Shown one piece after another: positions 33,958 through 43,589 of a DNA stretch of 64,000 nucleotides. The DNA lies in contig NZ_JAAATY010000007.1 in assembly GCF_013280595.1 (NCBI RefSeq), forward strand, positions 248,001-312,000. The letters run 5' to 3'. The position numbers and the translations under genes were made by a program. This stretch comes from Kibdelosporangium persicum (GTDB lineage: Bacteria > Actinomycetota > Actinomycetes > Mycobacteriales > Pseudonocardiaceae). How positions within the stretch are numbered: position 1 is the first letter of the stretch; each line of letters starts with the position of its first letter. Below the pieces are notes generated by a model. It saw nothing but the letters and a program-made list of their open reading frames with translations, had not been told where the DNA came from and ran no database searches.

Positions 33958-34647
33958 ATGAACGCTGACTGGCCTTCGACGTTGGTCGAGCGCGCGCGGG
34001 TGCACGCAGCGCTCGGCGAGCCGGCGCGGCTGGCGATCGTGGACCTGCTCTCGCTCGGCGACGCCTCGCCGAGCGAGATCGGGAAAACGCTCAGCCTGTC
34101 GAGCAACCTGCTGGCGCACCACGTGAAATTGCTGGAACAAGCCGGTGTGATCGAACGGTCCCGCTCCGAGGGTGATCACCGGCGCACTTACCTGCGGCTG
34201 AGAGCTTCGGCCTTCACCGGCCTGACGCCGACTGGAGCCCGGTCGGCGTCGCGGGTCGTCTTCGTGTGCACCCACAACTCCGCGCGTTCGCAGCTTGCGG
34301 CGGCCTTGTGGAAGCGCCGCAGTTCCGTCCCCGCTGCATCAGCGGGCACCGCGCCCGCGGAACGTGTTCATCCACGTGCGGTCGCCACGGCGAAGGAACA
34401 CGGCCTGTCGCTGTCGCGAGCCCGCACGGCGCACCTGCAGGACGTTGTCCGACCCGACGACTTAATCGTCGCCGTCTGCGACAACGCCCACGAACAACTC
34501 GCCCATCAAGACCGGCTGCACTGGTCGGTGCCCGACCCCGTCCGCGCTGGCACTGACGAGGCCTTCGAGCAGGCCTTCCGTGACCTCGCCGACCGCGTCA
34601 ACCGTCTTGCCCCCGCCGTACATCCCTTGGGAGACACCAATGACTGA
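33958..34647 (+). CDS. ArsR-ArsC fusion protein
   Basis: A 229-residue two-domain protein. Residues about 10-85 are an ArsR-like winged helix (LSLSSNLLAHHVKLLEQAGV) without the CxC metal site. From residue 98 an LMW-phosphatase/arsenate reductase domain follows (VVFVCTHNSARSQ, Cys104 and Arg110), with one further cysteine near 172. Such fusions are known in actinobacteria; a regulator whose ligand domain is an arsenate-binding enzyme is plausible. The stop overlaps the next arsC gene by eight bases. Confidence 0.85.
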   Translation: MNADWPSTLVERARVHAALGEPARLAIVDLLSLGDASPSEIGKTLSLSSNLLAHHVKLLEQAGVIERSRSEGDHRRTYLRLRASAFTGLTPTGARSASRVVFVCTHNSARSQLAAALWKRRSSVPAASAGTAPAERVHPRAVATAKEHGLSLSRARTAHLQDVVRPDDLIVAVCDNAHEQLAHQDRLHWSVPDPVRAGTDEAFEQAFRDLADRVNRLAPAVHPLGDTND

Positions 34648-35287
34648 GACCCACGAGCTGAGCATCGACCAGCAGGTCGCGCTGAGCACGGCCGCCGCCC
34701 GCCTGAAGAGGGAGTTCGACGGCGTGTTCGGCAAGGAGACCATCGAGCTGTTCCTGCACACCAGCTACGACCAGTTCGCCTCGCGCAGCACCATCCCGAA
34801 CTTCCTGCCGCTGCTGGCCGAGCGGTTCGCCCGCCAACGGCTCCAGGCACTGGCCAAAGTGGAAGGACACGCGCACGACGGCAAGCCGACCGTCCTGTTC
34901 CTGTGCGTGCACAACGCCGGCCGTAGCCAGATGGCCCTCGGCTTCTTCCAGCACCTGGCCGGTGAAGGAGCCGTAGCCTGGTCCGGCGGCTCGGAACCCG
35001 GCCACGAGATCAACCCCTCGGCGATCGAGGCCATGGCCGAGCGGGGGATCGACATCTCCAGGGAATTCCCCAAGCCGTGGACGGACGAGATCGTCCAGGC
35101 CGCGGACGTCGTGATCACCATGGGCTGTGGCGACGCCTGCCCGGTGTTCCCCGGCAAGCGCTACCTGGACTGGACTTTGGACGACCCGGCTGGCATGGGC
35201 GTCGAGGCCGTCCGCCCGATCCGCGACGAGATCGAACGCCGCGTCCGCGCCCTGCTGGAAGAACTCAACGTCCCAGCCCAGCACTGA
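34640..35287 (+). CDS. arsC: Arsenate reductase with N-terminal helical bundle
   Basis: A 215-residue reductase with an N-terminal three-helix segment (LSTAAARLKREFDGVFGKET) and catalytic motifs CVHNAGRSQ and MGCGDACPVFPGKRYLDW. GGGAG precedes the ATG, which overlaps the fusion gene. It resembles the protein at 21074 in domain order and the shorter ArsC at 20538 in its last 60 residues. It is the last gene of the arsenic island on this side. Confidence 0.9.
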   Translation: MTETHELSIDQQVALSTAAARLKREFDGVFGKETIELFLHTSYDQFASRSTIPNFLPLLAERFARQRLQALAKVEGHAHDGKPTVLFLCVHNAGRSQMALGFFQHLAGEGAVAWSGGSEPGHEINPSAIEAMAERGIDISREFPKPWTDEIVQAADVVITMGCGDACPVFPGKRYLDWTLDDPAGMGVEAVRPIRDEIERRVRALLEELNVPAQH

Positions 35288-35344
35288 CCGGCGATAGCAA
35301 GCTTCCGGCACCCGGCCAGCAACGCTCCCATCCGGCGTTCATGG

Positions 35345-38300
35345 TCATCGAGTGTCGGTGGGCGGCACGTTCTCGACGACATGCAGCACGAGATCCGCGT
35401 CCGGCAGTGCGTCCCGTGCGGTCTGTACGTCAGCGCTGGGTACGTTGAACAGTTCGATCCGCAGGGAGCCGAGAGGGCGCAGCCGCACCAGGTCTTCGAT
35501 CGACTGGACGTTGTTCAGCGTCAGCTGTCGTAACGCAGGCAGCCTGCTCAGCTCGCGTACCTCCTCGGCGGTGGGGATTCCCTGCGCGGACACGGTTGTC
35601 AGCGTGGGCCATCGCTCGATTCCGAGCAGGGAACGTCGTTCCGGTCGCATGTCGACCGCGAGTTCGGTGAGGGGAAGGTCGTCCGGCAGTGGGTGCAGAC
35701 CGTCGGCCAGCTGGGGATGGCGGATTGACAGTCGCTGGAGGCCGGCCCCGGTGAGGGATTTCAACGCCGGCACAGAACCTCCGCGGTACCCGGGAATGTG
35801 CAGCCGTAGTTCGGTGACGTTCAGCTCCGCGAGTGTCGAGAGGTCCCGCAACGCGTTGGCGTAGCCGGAGATCCACACCGAACGCAAGCTCACGCACCCG
35901 GCGAGCCCACGCAGGCTGCGCAGAACCTCGTTGGACCTGATCTCCAGGTGCCGCAGGGCAGGCAGGTCGGCAAGGGGATAGAGCCCGGCGGACCGGTCGG
36001 CGATGGCAATGTTGCCGATCAACTGCACCGCGGTCAGCGTACGCAGGTGCTTCAGGCGCGGCAGGACGTCCCAGCGGTGAACCTTGAGCACCAGATCCCC
36101 GAAGTCGACATTGGACAACAGAGTCCGGGCATAGTCCTCGGAGTACTCGTTCTGCCGCCATGCGCGCAGCAGCTCGTTGATCACGGCGCCCCGGTGGGTG
36201 TCGCTGAACGCCTGGATCTTGTCCCAGGCTTCCTCACCGCCGATCATCGCCAGAGTCCGGATGACGCACGCGGCGATCGCCGCGGGGTCGCCGCCGGACT
36301 CTTCGGCGTGCTTGCCAACCTCGATCGGGCCGGGCAGCAGATCGATCACGAAAGAGCCGGCTCTGGCCAGCAGTTCCGCTTCCTCGAGCCCAGCAGGCGG
36401 AATGAGCCTGCGCGCCGCGGCCATGACGTCGGTGCGGACGTGTTCGGGATCAATCACATCGACGTAACCCAGGGCCGCCGCCGCGATCAGTTCCAACCTG
36501 TCCGCGACCTCCTGATCCTTGCGGGTGACTCCTTTGCCGGCGCGCGCCAGCAGGCCGAGGAGCAGCTCACCGGCCTCGCGAGCACGTGCCTGCGCCGCGG
36601 CCATGAAGATGACTTCGTTGAGCGAGTCGTCATGGGCGTGGTCGATCAGATAGCCGAGTTCACCCGCCTTGACGAACTCGCCCGCCGCGAGGAAGTCCCG
36701 GAAGGTGCGGTGAACGAACTGGATCTTGCCGTCCACCGCGCTCTCCCGCATCAGGCCGGTGCGCTCCAGCATGTGTCTGAGCACCAGTGCGGGTGGCACG
36801 CCCTGTGAGCGTAAACCGGACATGGCCCTGCCGAATCGTTTCTCGGCTTCGTCGTGGCGCACCAGCAGCTCGGAGTTGCGCACCATGGGCGCGGCGAACC
36901 GCTCCAGCAGGATGATCTTTTCCTTCTCGGACATGCGCAGCTCGTCCTCGACCTGGACACCGCGGCGGACGTCCCACTCGCCGAGAAGCAGCTCGAGTGC
37001 CCGGTCCAGCAGTTCCTTGCGGCTCTGCGGGAGGTACATGTTCTCCTTGCGGTACAACGCGCACAGCAGAGAGCACAACAATGGGCTGGACACGAGTGTG
37101 CGAGTGTCCGGCCGCGTGGACAGCGCCTGGATGAGGCGGTGCTCGCAGCTGGTCAGCCATTCCCGTTGCTCGGGTTCGGTTTCCGACGCTCGGGCGGCGG
37201 TGAACCAGTGCCCGATGAGGTCACGCAGCCCATGGCCGCTCAGCGGAAGCAGCTCGTATCGTGCGAGGCCGTCACTGGCGTCTGGGCGGCTGGGGGCCAG
37301 CCAGTCTTCGGACACGGCTGACGGACGGGTTGTCACGACATAGCGCGCCAGCGGATAGGCCCGCAGCAGCCCGCCCAGCCACCGGCGTACGTCCTCCCGC
37401 CGCCCGAGCAGCAGCTCGTCGACACCGTCCACCAGCAGCATCGCACGCCCGAACCGCAGCAACGCACTCACCCAGCCGTCCGGTTTCTCCCCGGCCAGCG
37501 CCGGTGCGGTGACGCGGACGAGGTCCTCCGGCTCCGGCAGGTCCCGATCGGCGAACTGCCGGAGCGACACGAAGAACGGAACCACGTACTGCCGGGCATC
37601 GTCGGCGCCGTCCCGACGGTCCCGGACCGCGGCGGCCTCGGTGTGGGCCAGCCAGTGCAGGAACGTCGTCTTGCCTGCTCCCGCACCACCGAGCAGGAGA
37701 ACATGCTGGGCCGAGGCGATGGCATGCGCACCGTTGGTGCCCGCGCCCGTGAGTTCGGTGTCGGACTCCGAGCGCAGCCGGCGCGCGATCGACGGCACGG
37801 CATAGAAGTCCGAGAACCTGTAGCGGGTTGGCGCGCGGCCCACACTGACTTGGAACAGTTCGAAGGTCGCGTGATCGTCGGCCACATAGGACACATACCT
37901 GCGCTCGAACGCATCGGCGCGCAGACGGTCACGCTGATGCGACTGGCGGGCCAGTTCGTCGACACCCTCCCTGATGGTGGTCACCTGAGTGGCCACGTCG
38001 ACCTGCAGTGCCCGCATCACCTCATCAACGGCTCGCGCACGCAACGCGATCCGGCGGCAGCATTCGTCCAGCAACCGCTGATACGCCTCGATTCCCTGAT
38101 CACCCAAGGCCGCTGACGCAAGCGCGCGCTTGCCCGCAGTACGGACCCTGGCCCGTAACCGAGCAGCGTCGGTCAGAACGGCGGGCTCGGTCTGGATCAG
38201 CCTGCCGACCACGACCTCCTGCAACGACTCGGCGACCGCATGCTGGGCGGCGTGCCAGTCGCCGTCCGGCAGAGTGGCGAACTCCGCACGACGCAGGTCG

Positions 38301-38494
38301 GCTAGGTCGTTGCCTGCGGCCGCGAGCAGCTTGGCGTGGTCACCCAGCGCCCGCCTCCGGCGCTGCTGTTCGTTCCGGTCCGCCGCTTTCTCCACAGCCC
38401 ATTGGTGCAAGGCCGAAAAGGTCGCACCCAGCACCCCGGCGAGAGCAGAAGACAGCGGATCTACCAAGCCAACCCCCTCAACGGCACACACCAC
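35345..38494 (-). CDS. NACHT NTPase with leucine-rich C-terminus
   Basis: A 1049-residue STAND NTPase. The first 200 residues are helical and begin VDPLSSALAGVLGA, like the NNH-type helical domains of bacterial NACHT proteins. Walker A is GGAGAGKTT (269-277), Walker B LLVDGVDEL, and the sensor YVVTTRP. From about residue 810 repeated leucine patterns (LPALRHLEIRSNEVLRSL, LSRLPALRQLTLNN) form a leucine-rich sensor. Related bNACHT proteins stop phage infection. The start may instead be TTG 38467, which has GAGGGGG upstream and better matches the family's first residues. Confidence 0.85.
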   Translation of the reverse strand: MVCAVEGVGLVDPLSSALAGVLGATFSALHQWAVEKAADRNEQQRRRRALGDHAKLLAAAGNDLADLRRAEFATLPDGDWHAAQHAVAESLQEVVVGRLIQTEPAVLTDAARLRARVRTAGKRALASAALGDQGIEAYQRLLDECCRRIALRARAVDEVMRALQVDVATQVTTIREGVDELARQSHQRDRLRADAFERRYVSYVADDHATFELFQVSVGRAPTRYRFSDFYAVPSIARRLRSESDTELTGAGTNGAHAIASAQHVLLLGGAGAGKTTFLHWLAHTEAAAVRDRRDGADDARQYVVPFFVSLRQFADRDLPEPEDLVRVTAPALAGEKPDGWVSALLRFGRAMLLVDGVDELLLGRREDVRRWLGGLLRAYPLARYVVTTRPSAVSEDWLAPSRPDASDGLARYELLPLSGHGLRDLIGHWFTAARASETEPEQREWLTSCEHRLIQALSTRPDTRTLVSSPLLCSLLCALYRKENMYLPQSRKELLDRALELLLGEWDVRRGVQVEDELRMSEKEKIILLERFAAPMVRNSELLVRHDEAEKRFGRAMSGLRSQGVPPALVLRHMLERTGLMRESAVDGKIQFVHRTFRDFLAAGEFVKAGELGYLIDHAHDDSLNEVIFMAAAQARAREAGELLLGLLARAGKGVTRKDQEVADRLELIAAAALGYVDVIDPEHVRTDVMAAARRLIPPAGLEEAELLARAGSFVIDLLPGPIEVGKHAEESGGDPAAIAACVIRTLAMIGGEEAWDKIQAFSDTHRGAVINELLRAWRQNEYSEDYARTLLSNVDFGDLVLKVHRWDVLPRLKHLRTLTAVQLIGNIAIADRSAGLYPLADLPALRHLEIRSNEVLRSLRGLAGCVSLRSVWISGYANALRDLSTLAELNVTELRLHIPGYRGGSVPALKSLTGAGLQRLSIRHPQLADGLHPLPDDLPLTELAVDMRPERRSLLGIERWPTLTTVSAQGIPTAEEVRELSRLPALRQLTLNNVQSIEDLVRLRPLGSLRIELFNVPSADVQTARDALPDADLVLHVVENVPPTDTR

Positions 38495-38580
38495 GGCCTA
38501 CAACTCCACATTACCGACGACAAGCGACGACGCGTGCCCGCGTTCTCGGACCTGTGACTGGTAGGCACGGCACACGAGAC

Positions 38581-38598
38581 CTTCACCCGCCGTTCACC
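38581..38598 (+). promoter_or_regulatory. PHO box-like repeat before phoX relic
   Basis: CTTCACC at 38581 and GTTCACC at 38592, 11 bases apart, on the plus strand; a TATATC element at 38641 could be a -10. It precedes the short reading frame at 38667. Confidence 0.45.
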
Positions 38599-38666
38599 AC
38601 GACGTTCCCTCACCCGCGCCACACACTGGTTGAATCCAGATATATCGATCCAGAGGGTGACGGCCC

Positions 38667-38890
38667 ATGCAGCACCACCAGGTGGTCGACCTCGATCCAC
38701 TGACCGCACGTCGTTCCCCGCAAACGAACCGCGCTCGGCCGCACGCCAACCTTCCGGGGATGTCGGCTGACGAGGTTCGCCTATTCACCCGAGTAGCCGC
38801 TGATGAAGCCCGTGCGAGCGGCCCAATGCCGCAACCGTCCCGGACCATGGACGCCCAAACGCGGGCATCCCGGCATGAGCGAGGAAATCG
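38667..38890 (+). pseudogene. Relic with PhoX-like segment
   Basis: A start codon with GAGGGTGA upstream opens a frame whose residues 30-55 read LPGMSADEVRLFTRVAAD, closely matching VPGMSAEEVYVFTRLAAD inside the PhoX protein of this window. The DNA is also alignable. The rest of the frame is low-complexity and runs into the next gene in another frame, so I read this as a decayed phoX-like fragment with its promoter retained. A chance match to a small unknown protein is the alternative. Confidence 0.4.
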
Positions 38891-38896
38891 GTACCG

Positions 38897-39847
38897 ATGG
38901 CGACAGCTGACCACAAACCGCAGCAGAACGTCGAGGACATCACCAGGGAACTGCTCGTCGCGGCCTACCCGGAGAAGGACTCGTCCTGGATCGACGAGCA
39001 GGCGACGGCGGCCGGGCAGCGGATCACCCGGGCGAAACAGGGCCAGCCCTCAACGGCCGCGGCTGCCCGGCGGCTATCCGACACGGTGGTCAACCGCTCC
39101 GCTCCGCGCAGCACCCGGCCCTCGCAAGTCCCCATCGGGATCGGGCTGGCCGCGGTTGGCGTTCTGGCGATGGTTCTGGGAACCACGGAGCTGCAATGGG
39201 TTGCCGAGACCACCAACAGCACGGCCGGCATCGGCGTCCTCCTCGCCGTCACGGCAGTGGCCAGCCTAGGCACGATCACGTCGTACGCACGGTCGCGCCG
39301 CGAGCGGATTCTGTCCTGCCGCGTGCGGATCGACGCTCCCTTTGGATCCGAACTCGGCGAAACCGTCCGGCTGGAAGGCGAACGAGCCACCGTGGTCGAT
39401 CCCGGCGTGGTTGTGGTGCGGGTGAAGAACACGGGCGGCACGCCGATCCAACCGGAGGATTACATCTCGCCGCTCAGCCTCCGTTTTCCCGGCCGGAAAG
39501 TGTTTTCGGTCGGTGCCACCGAATTTGAGCCGCCGGAACTGCAGCGCGTTCTCAACGCGCTGCCGGGCTTCACCATCGAACAGGACCGGGTGCGACTGCC
39601 GATGATCGGCCCGGACCAGGGCGACTCCTTCAAGCTGATGATCGTGCTGTCCGGGACCAAGGCCGGGAAGAAGCACCAGGTCGTCGTCGAGGGCGGCCTG
39701 CGGGACGGCCGGATCACCACCCGGGCCGGCAAGGAGAAGATCAGGCCCGACACGCTTGTGTGGGGCGGTCTGACCGCCATCTGCGCCGGGGCACTCGCCG
39801 TGGTGCTGCTGTTCAACAACGTCACACCATTCATCAGGCTGCCCTAA
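38897..39847 (+). CDS. Membrane protein of unknown function
   Basis: A 316-residue protein. The N-terminal 75 residues are polar and helical. Two membrane helices follow near residues 78-95 (IGIGLAAVGVLAMVLG) and 105-125, then a beta-rich soluble domain (TVRLEGERATVVDPGVVVVR), and a last hydrophobic helix near the C-terminus. No family is recognised. It lies between the NACHT and OLD genes on the opposite strand and may belong to the defence region, but nothing ties it to either. Confidence 0.6.
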   Translation: MATADHKPQQNVEDITRELLVAAYPEKDSSWIDEQATAAGQRITRAKQGQPSTAAAARRLSDTVVNRSAPRSTRPSQVPIGIGLAAVGVLAMVLGTTELQWVAETTNSTAGIGVLLAVTAVASLGTITSYARSRRERILSCRVRIDAPFGSELGETVRLEGERATVVDPGVVVVRVKNTGGTPIQPEDYISPLSLRFPGRKVFSVGATEFEPPELQRVLNALPGFTIEQDRVRLPMIGPDQGDSFKLMIVLSGTKAGKKHQVVVEGGLRDGRITTRAGKEKIRPDTLVWGGLTAICAGALAVVLLFNNVTPFIRLP

Positions 39848-40332
39848 AGGTTGGTGTGTGTGCCCGGAACGCTGACAGTGGAGGGATCGAGCGCGTCCGG
39901 CCGTGCCGCTACGGAACTGGCGGGCCCGTACGCGCGTACTGTCGGGCGGTGTTGTCAGGGTGCGCACGCCCGGTAGTCGGGAAGGGCTGTTCGACGTCGT
40001 TGTCGTTCGAGCGATGGACGGTGACCGCCGAGAAGATCATCACGAGAAACCCCATCGGCTCGCTGACGACCAGGAGGTCCCGAGTCGTGTAGACACCTGC
40101 CGCATTGATCCGCAACGAACCGGGGCGAACTACACGGACGCTAACGGCAATGAGCAAGAGAGCAGGTAGGGCCTCCTGCCCGGATGCTGGCCTCGTCCAG
40201 CCAGCCAGTGAGATCGCCGGGCAAACCCACCGGGCTCCGATCAGCCAGTCATGCGCGGAATCCCTGATGAACGAATCCCGGGTGGCCATGACATCCATTC
40301 GTGTCACAACCACCCGAGGCTCGCCGGGATCG
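39848..40332. other. Stretch without a supportable gene
   Basis: Open frames here show no start, domain or composition that separates them from chance. It ends at the stop of the OLD nuclease gene. Confidence 0.4.
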
Positions 40333-42261
40333 TCAGCTGTCGGGCAACAGGCCGTTCAGCTTCACCATCAGCTTCTCGAACCGGTTCAGCGTCGCCTGGT
40401 TGATCTTCGGCAGGAGACTCTTCTGGTTGCGCAGCAGCGCAGCAGCGGGCTTGTAGTGATTGAACTTCCCGCCGGCGACGTTGTTGGCCCTGAAGTACGC
40501 CTCGACGGCGCGGACCACCCGCGGATCATGCTCGTTGAGGTCGGCGAGCATGATGGGCGCGAGGAGCACCTTCTCATAGGCGGCGTTGACCAGCCGAAGG
40601 TAGAACTCGCGATCGAAGAGATCTTCGATATCGGCGTCCGTAGTGCCAGTGAACTCACTGACCTGGATCAGCCCGTTCTTGTCGAGCTGCCCGTTGTCGC
40701 GCAGGCGCTTGATCGCGCCCGCGTCCTGGGTGCTGGAATCGATCAGGACCGCGACGTGGAGTCTGTTCGCACCGAGCAAGGTCGCGAATGTGGACAGCTT
40801 GCCGGCGCCGCCGATCGGTGTCTTGACCCACCGGGTGTCGAGGCCCGCCTTGTTCTTAACCTCCAAGGCGTCGGTCAGGACGTCGAGGTAGATCAGATCA
40901 GAGGGGCCTTCGAGCAGCAGCGTGTGCTCGCCGACGAACAGCGTCTGGCTCAGCCCGATGCCCATCGCGTTGAGCAGCGGGAAGGCAGTGTCCTCGTCGG
41001 CCTGAAAGACGTCTGCCGAAACCTTCGTCCCGACTCCATCACGGTCGATGACCGTCCGCACCCGCTGGAAGTGGTCCGCCGAGACCAGGAACGGCGAGTG
41101 TGTGGTGTAGATGACCTGGTGCTTGGGGGCCAGCCGGGCGTCGATCAGCTTCAGCAGGTCCTCCTGGGCCCTGCCGTGCAAGGACAGTCCAGGCTCGTCG
41201 AGCAGCAGGATCAGGTCTTGGTTGGCTGCAGCTTCCAGCTCGTTGAAGTAGGCGAGGAAGCTGAAGAACCACACAAACCCGCGGGAGCGGTCGTCAAAGG
41301 GAACCGACGCCCTATGCCGGCTGTTGTAGACCCGGATCTGGAGGATCGGGCCCTCGTTCAGAGGCGGAAGGGCCTCGGTTTCGGGAGGCAACACCTTGAG
41401 CTCGACGGCGAGCTCGGTGTTCTGCGACCAGTACTCGAACACCTCGTCGGATATGACCGTGCTGGAGTTCTCGAGTTCTCGAATGAGGCGTTCGTGCTTG
41501 TCGTTGTGTAGGAACTCCTCGGGCGTCGTCCCGGCCATACTCAGCAGGCTCAGCAGAGCCTTCTCCCCACGCGTGAGGGTGCCGTCGTCGCGGCTGCGGA
41601 TCAGATATGGGATGGAGACGGTCCCGGGCATCGAGTCGTAGTCGTCGAAGTAGACGAACTTCGGCAACCGCGGCCGCAGCAGCCGCTCGATGCAGCGGAA
41701 AGAGTTACCGCCCCACTGAACAAGGCGTTCGAGGAGCCCAGACGCCCTCGTAGTAGGTTCCTCGAGTTCCTTCAATGCCGTCACCAGGCCACCGACCGTC
41801 GTGGCCTTGGCCAGCTCCGCAGTTGCGGCCGCGTTCAGGTCGAGCGAACTACGGAAATGGTCGAGCATGACTTTCTCGCTGTACCGGATGCTCCAGTACC
41901 GGGTGGTGTCGCGGTAGCCACGCGTCACAGTGAGCTCCGGATCGGTGATGACTCCGACGCCGAGCACCTTTTCGACCGTGTCGATCTCGGATTGCTCAAG
42001 GCGGAACGTCGCGACGACGACCGGGACCTGCTCGTCTTTGGCCCACCGCTTGCGCTCGCGCGTCTTGCGGGTCGGGAAGTCGATTACTTCGTCGTAGACG
42101 GCCGACTCTTCGACCGGGTTGAGCCGGAAAAGTGCCCGGAGCGTCGCGGTCTTACCGGACTCGTTCTTACCGACGAGGCAGGTCACATCCGGCTCGACGG
42201 CGAATCTGCCCGAGTCTTCGACCGACCGATAGTTCGTGATGTGAGCATTGATCAGTTTCAC
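40333..42261 (-). CDS. OLD-family ATP-dependent endonuclease
   Basis: A 642-residue protein with an N-terminal ABC-type ATPase and a C-terminal TOPRIM nuclease domain. Walker A is VGKNESGKT (residues 30-38) and Walker B LILLLDEPGLSLHG. TOPRIM residues are LLLEGPSDLIYL, VLIDSS and TDADIEDLF. OLD nucleases cut DNA and act in phage defence or phage exclusion. No UvrD-type helicase gene follows, so it is not a Gabija pair but a solitary OLD protein. The GTG has GAGGT upstream. Confidence 0.85.
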   Translation of the reverse strand: MKLINAHITNYRSVEDSGRFAVEPDVTCLVGKNESGKTATLRALFRLNPVEESAVYDEVIDFPTRKTRERKRWAKDEQVPVVVATFRLEQSEIDTVEKVLGVGVITDPELTVTRGYRDTTRYWSIRYSEKVMLDHFRSSLDLNAAATAELAKATTVGGLVTALKELEEPTTRASGLLERLVQWGGNSFRCIERLLRPRLPKFVYFDDYDSMPGTVSIPYLIRSRDDGTLTRGEKALLSLLSMAGTTPEEFLHNDKHERLIRELENSSTVISDEVFEYWSQNTELAVELKVLPPETEALPPLNEGPILQIRVYNSRHRASVPFDDRSRGFVWFFSFLAYFNELEAAANQDLILLLDEPGLSLHGRAQEDLLKLIDARLAPKHQVIYTTHSPFLVSADHFQRVRTVIDRDGVGTKVSADVFQADEDTAFPLLNAMGIGLSQTLFVGEHTLLLEGPSDLIYLDVLTDALEVKNKAGLDTRWVKTPIGGAGKLSTFATLLGANRLHVAVLIDSSTQDAGAIKRLRDNGQLDKNGLIQVSEFTGTTDADIEDLFDREFYLRLVNAAYEKVLLAPIMLADLNEHDPRVVRAVEAYFRANNVAGGKFNHYKPAAALLRNQKSLLPKINQATLNRFEKLMVKLNGLLPDS

Positions 42262-42636
42262 GCAGTTACCTCAGGTATGTACGGAGCACTCACACGCACA
42301 CAACGATGAGACTTGGATCACAAGAAGGGTGGCCATCTGTCACCCGTTCGTGAACCCGAGGTACGTTCATGACGCCAATCTGGACGGACCCCGGTCCTCG
42401 TCGCCCCATGCGCGCGAGCACCGGGGATTCCTATGTAGTCGGCAAGCTTAGCTTGGGACACCGACACTTTCACGTGCCTCCACCCGCCGCCGCGCTGGGT
42501 TTCTTCCTGTGCATTCAAACGCTCGCTGGCCGTGACGGCGCGCACACCTGGTGTGTCATTTTAGCGGTCAGTGACCGAACGAACACAATGTGGTGGGCAT
42601 ACCTAGTGTTTAGGCCCTACCGGGCCGTTGAGCGGC
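42262..42636. other. Stretch without a supportable gene
   Basis: The upstream region of the OLD gene. It is less GC-rich than the neighbours and has no frame I can support. Confidence 0.4.
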
Positions 42637-42833
42637 GCTCGATAAGGACGGTGCCGTGCCAAACACCGTCGAGTTGCGCGATGCGCTCGCGGATGCCCAC
42701 GGAGGGGTAGCCGGTCGAGTGGTGCAGGGCGTGCTGGTGCGGTTCTCGGTGAAGATCGAGGGCTGCTGAGTCTAGATTCCGTCGTCGGCGACCCGCTTGT
42801 GCAGCAGGGCTTTACCGACGCCTCGGCCGTCCG
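42637..42833 (-). pseudogene. Relic of an ArsN-like GNAT acetyltransferase
   Basis: The DNA aligns clearly with the 3' half of the arsN acetyltransferase domain at 15630-15835. The minus strand still reads RGVGKALLHK followed by a stop, and later frames give SIFTENR. Stops and small deletions break it. It is either a partial copy of that gene or the remains of a separate homologue. Confidence 0.7.
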
Positions 42834-42869
42834 CCACAGATTGCCGCCCCCATCAGCGACAGCCGCGAA

Positions 42870-43440
42870 CGGGAACCATTGCCGAGGTCGACGTCATCCA
42901 CGCCACCATCCCACGCCTACGCCCGCCCTCGACCGACTGGACCTGTCCGACGACGGGCCCACCAGGACATCGGCCGACCTGTATGAGAGATCGACCGAGC
43001 CAGCGACGACCAGCTGCGGTCCCCGCTACGGCAACCTCGCCCGCCGCCTACCCGACCTCATCATCGAGCTTGCCGGCGCCGGCAAACTCGGCGCCGCCGC
43101 CGAGCGCGCCCGCCGCGCTGCTCACCCTGGCGCTGCGCGCTGCCGACGGTGTGGCCTTCAAGTACGGATACGTGGACTTGCCCGCGCGGCTGATCGACCT
43201 AATGCGCTCAGCCGCCCAGCTCGCCGAGGACCCGCTGCTGCTGGCCGCGGTGGCGTACGTGCGAACCGAGACCTTCTTCGCCACCGGCCACTTGACACCG
43301 CCGCCCGCGCCCTCGAACTCGCGCCGACCGCGTACCCGACGTTGGCACCGCCTTGTCCTCGGCCCCTCCTGTGGTAGTTCGCGTGCAGCCGCAGGGATTT
43401 GAGCCTGCAGAACGCGCCCGGGAGATGGACGTGGCGATGA
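42870..43440 (+). pseudogene. Frameshifted XRE/TPR regulator, C-terminal part
   Basis: Pieces of one protein lie in different frames: YGNLARRLPDLIIELAGAGK, then ALRAADGVAFKYGYVDLPAR and LIDLMRSAAQLAEDPLLLAA, then LDTAARALELAPT. These match the TPR-like tail of a common actinobacterial XRE regulator. The N-terminal DNA-binding part is missing. At least two frameshifts are needed to read through. Confidence 0.65.
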
Positions 43441-43589
43441 GGCATCGCCGACTGGATCGACGGTCATGGCGAGGTCGACAAGCGGCTTGCCGACGCGCTG
43501 CATGTCGTCGACCGTCCACTACAGACGGTGGAGGTCATCCGGCACGTCGGCGGCGCCGCGGTGTCCGGGCGGTCGCGACCGAGGAGGAG

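Noticed and set aside
40333-42261. A Gabija-type defence pair
   Set aside because: The OLD-family nuclease is present, but no UvrD-like helicase gene lies on either side.
42799-43377. An intact 192-residue gene in this frame
   Set aside because: Recognisable pieces of the XRE/TPR tail switch frames inside it, so it is a pseudogene rather than a working gene.
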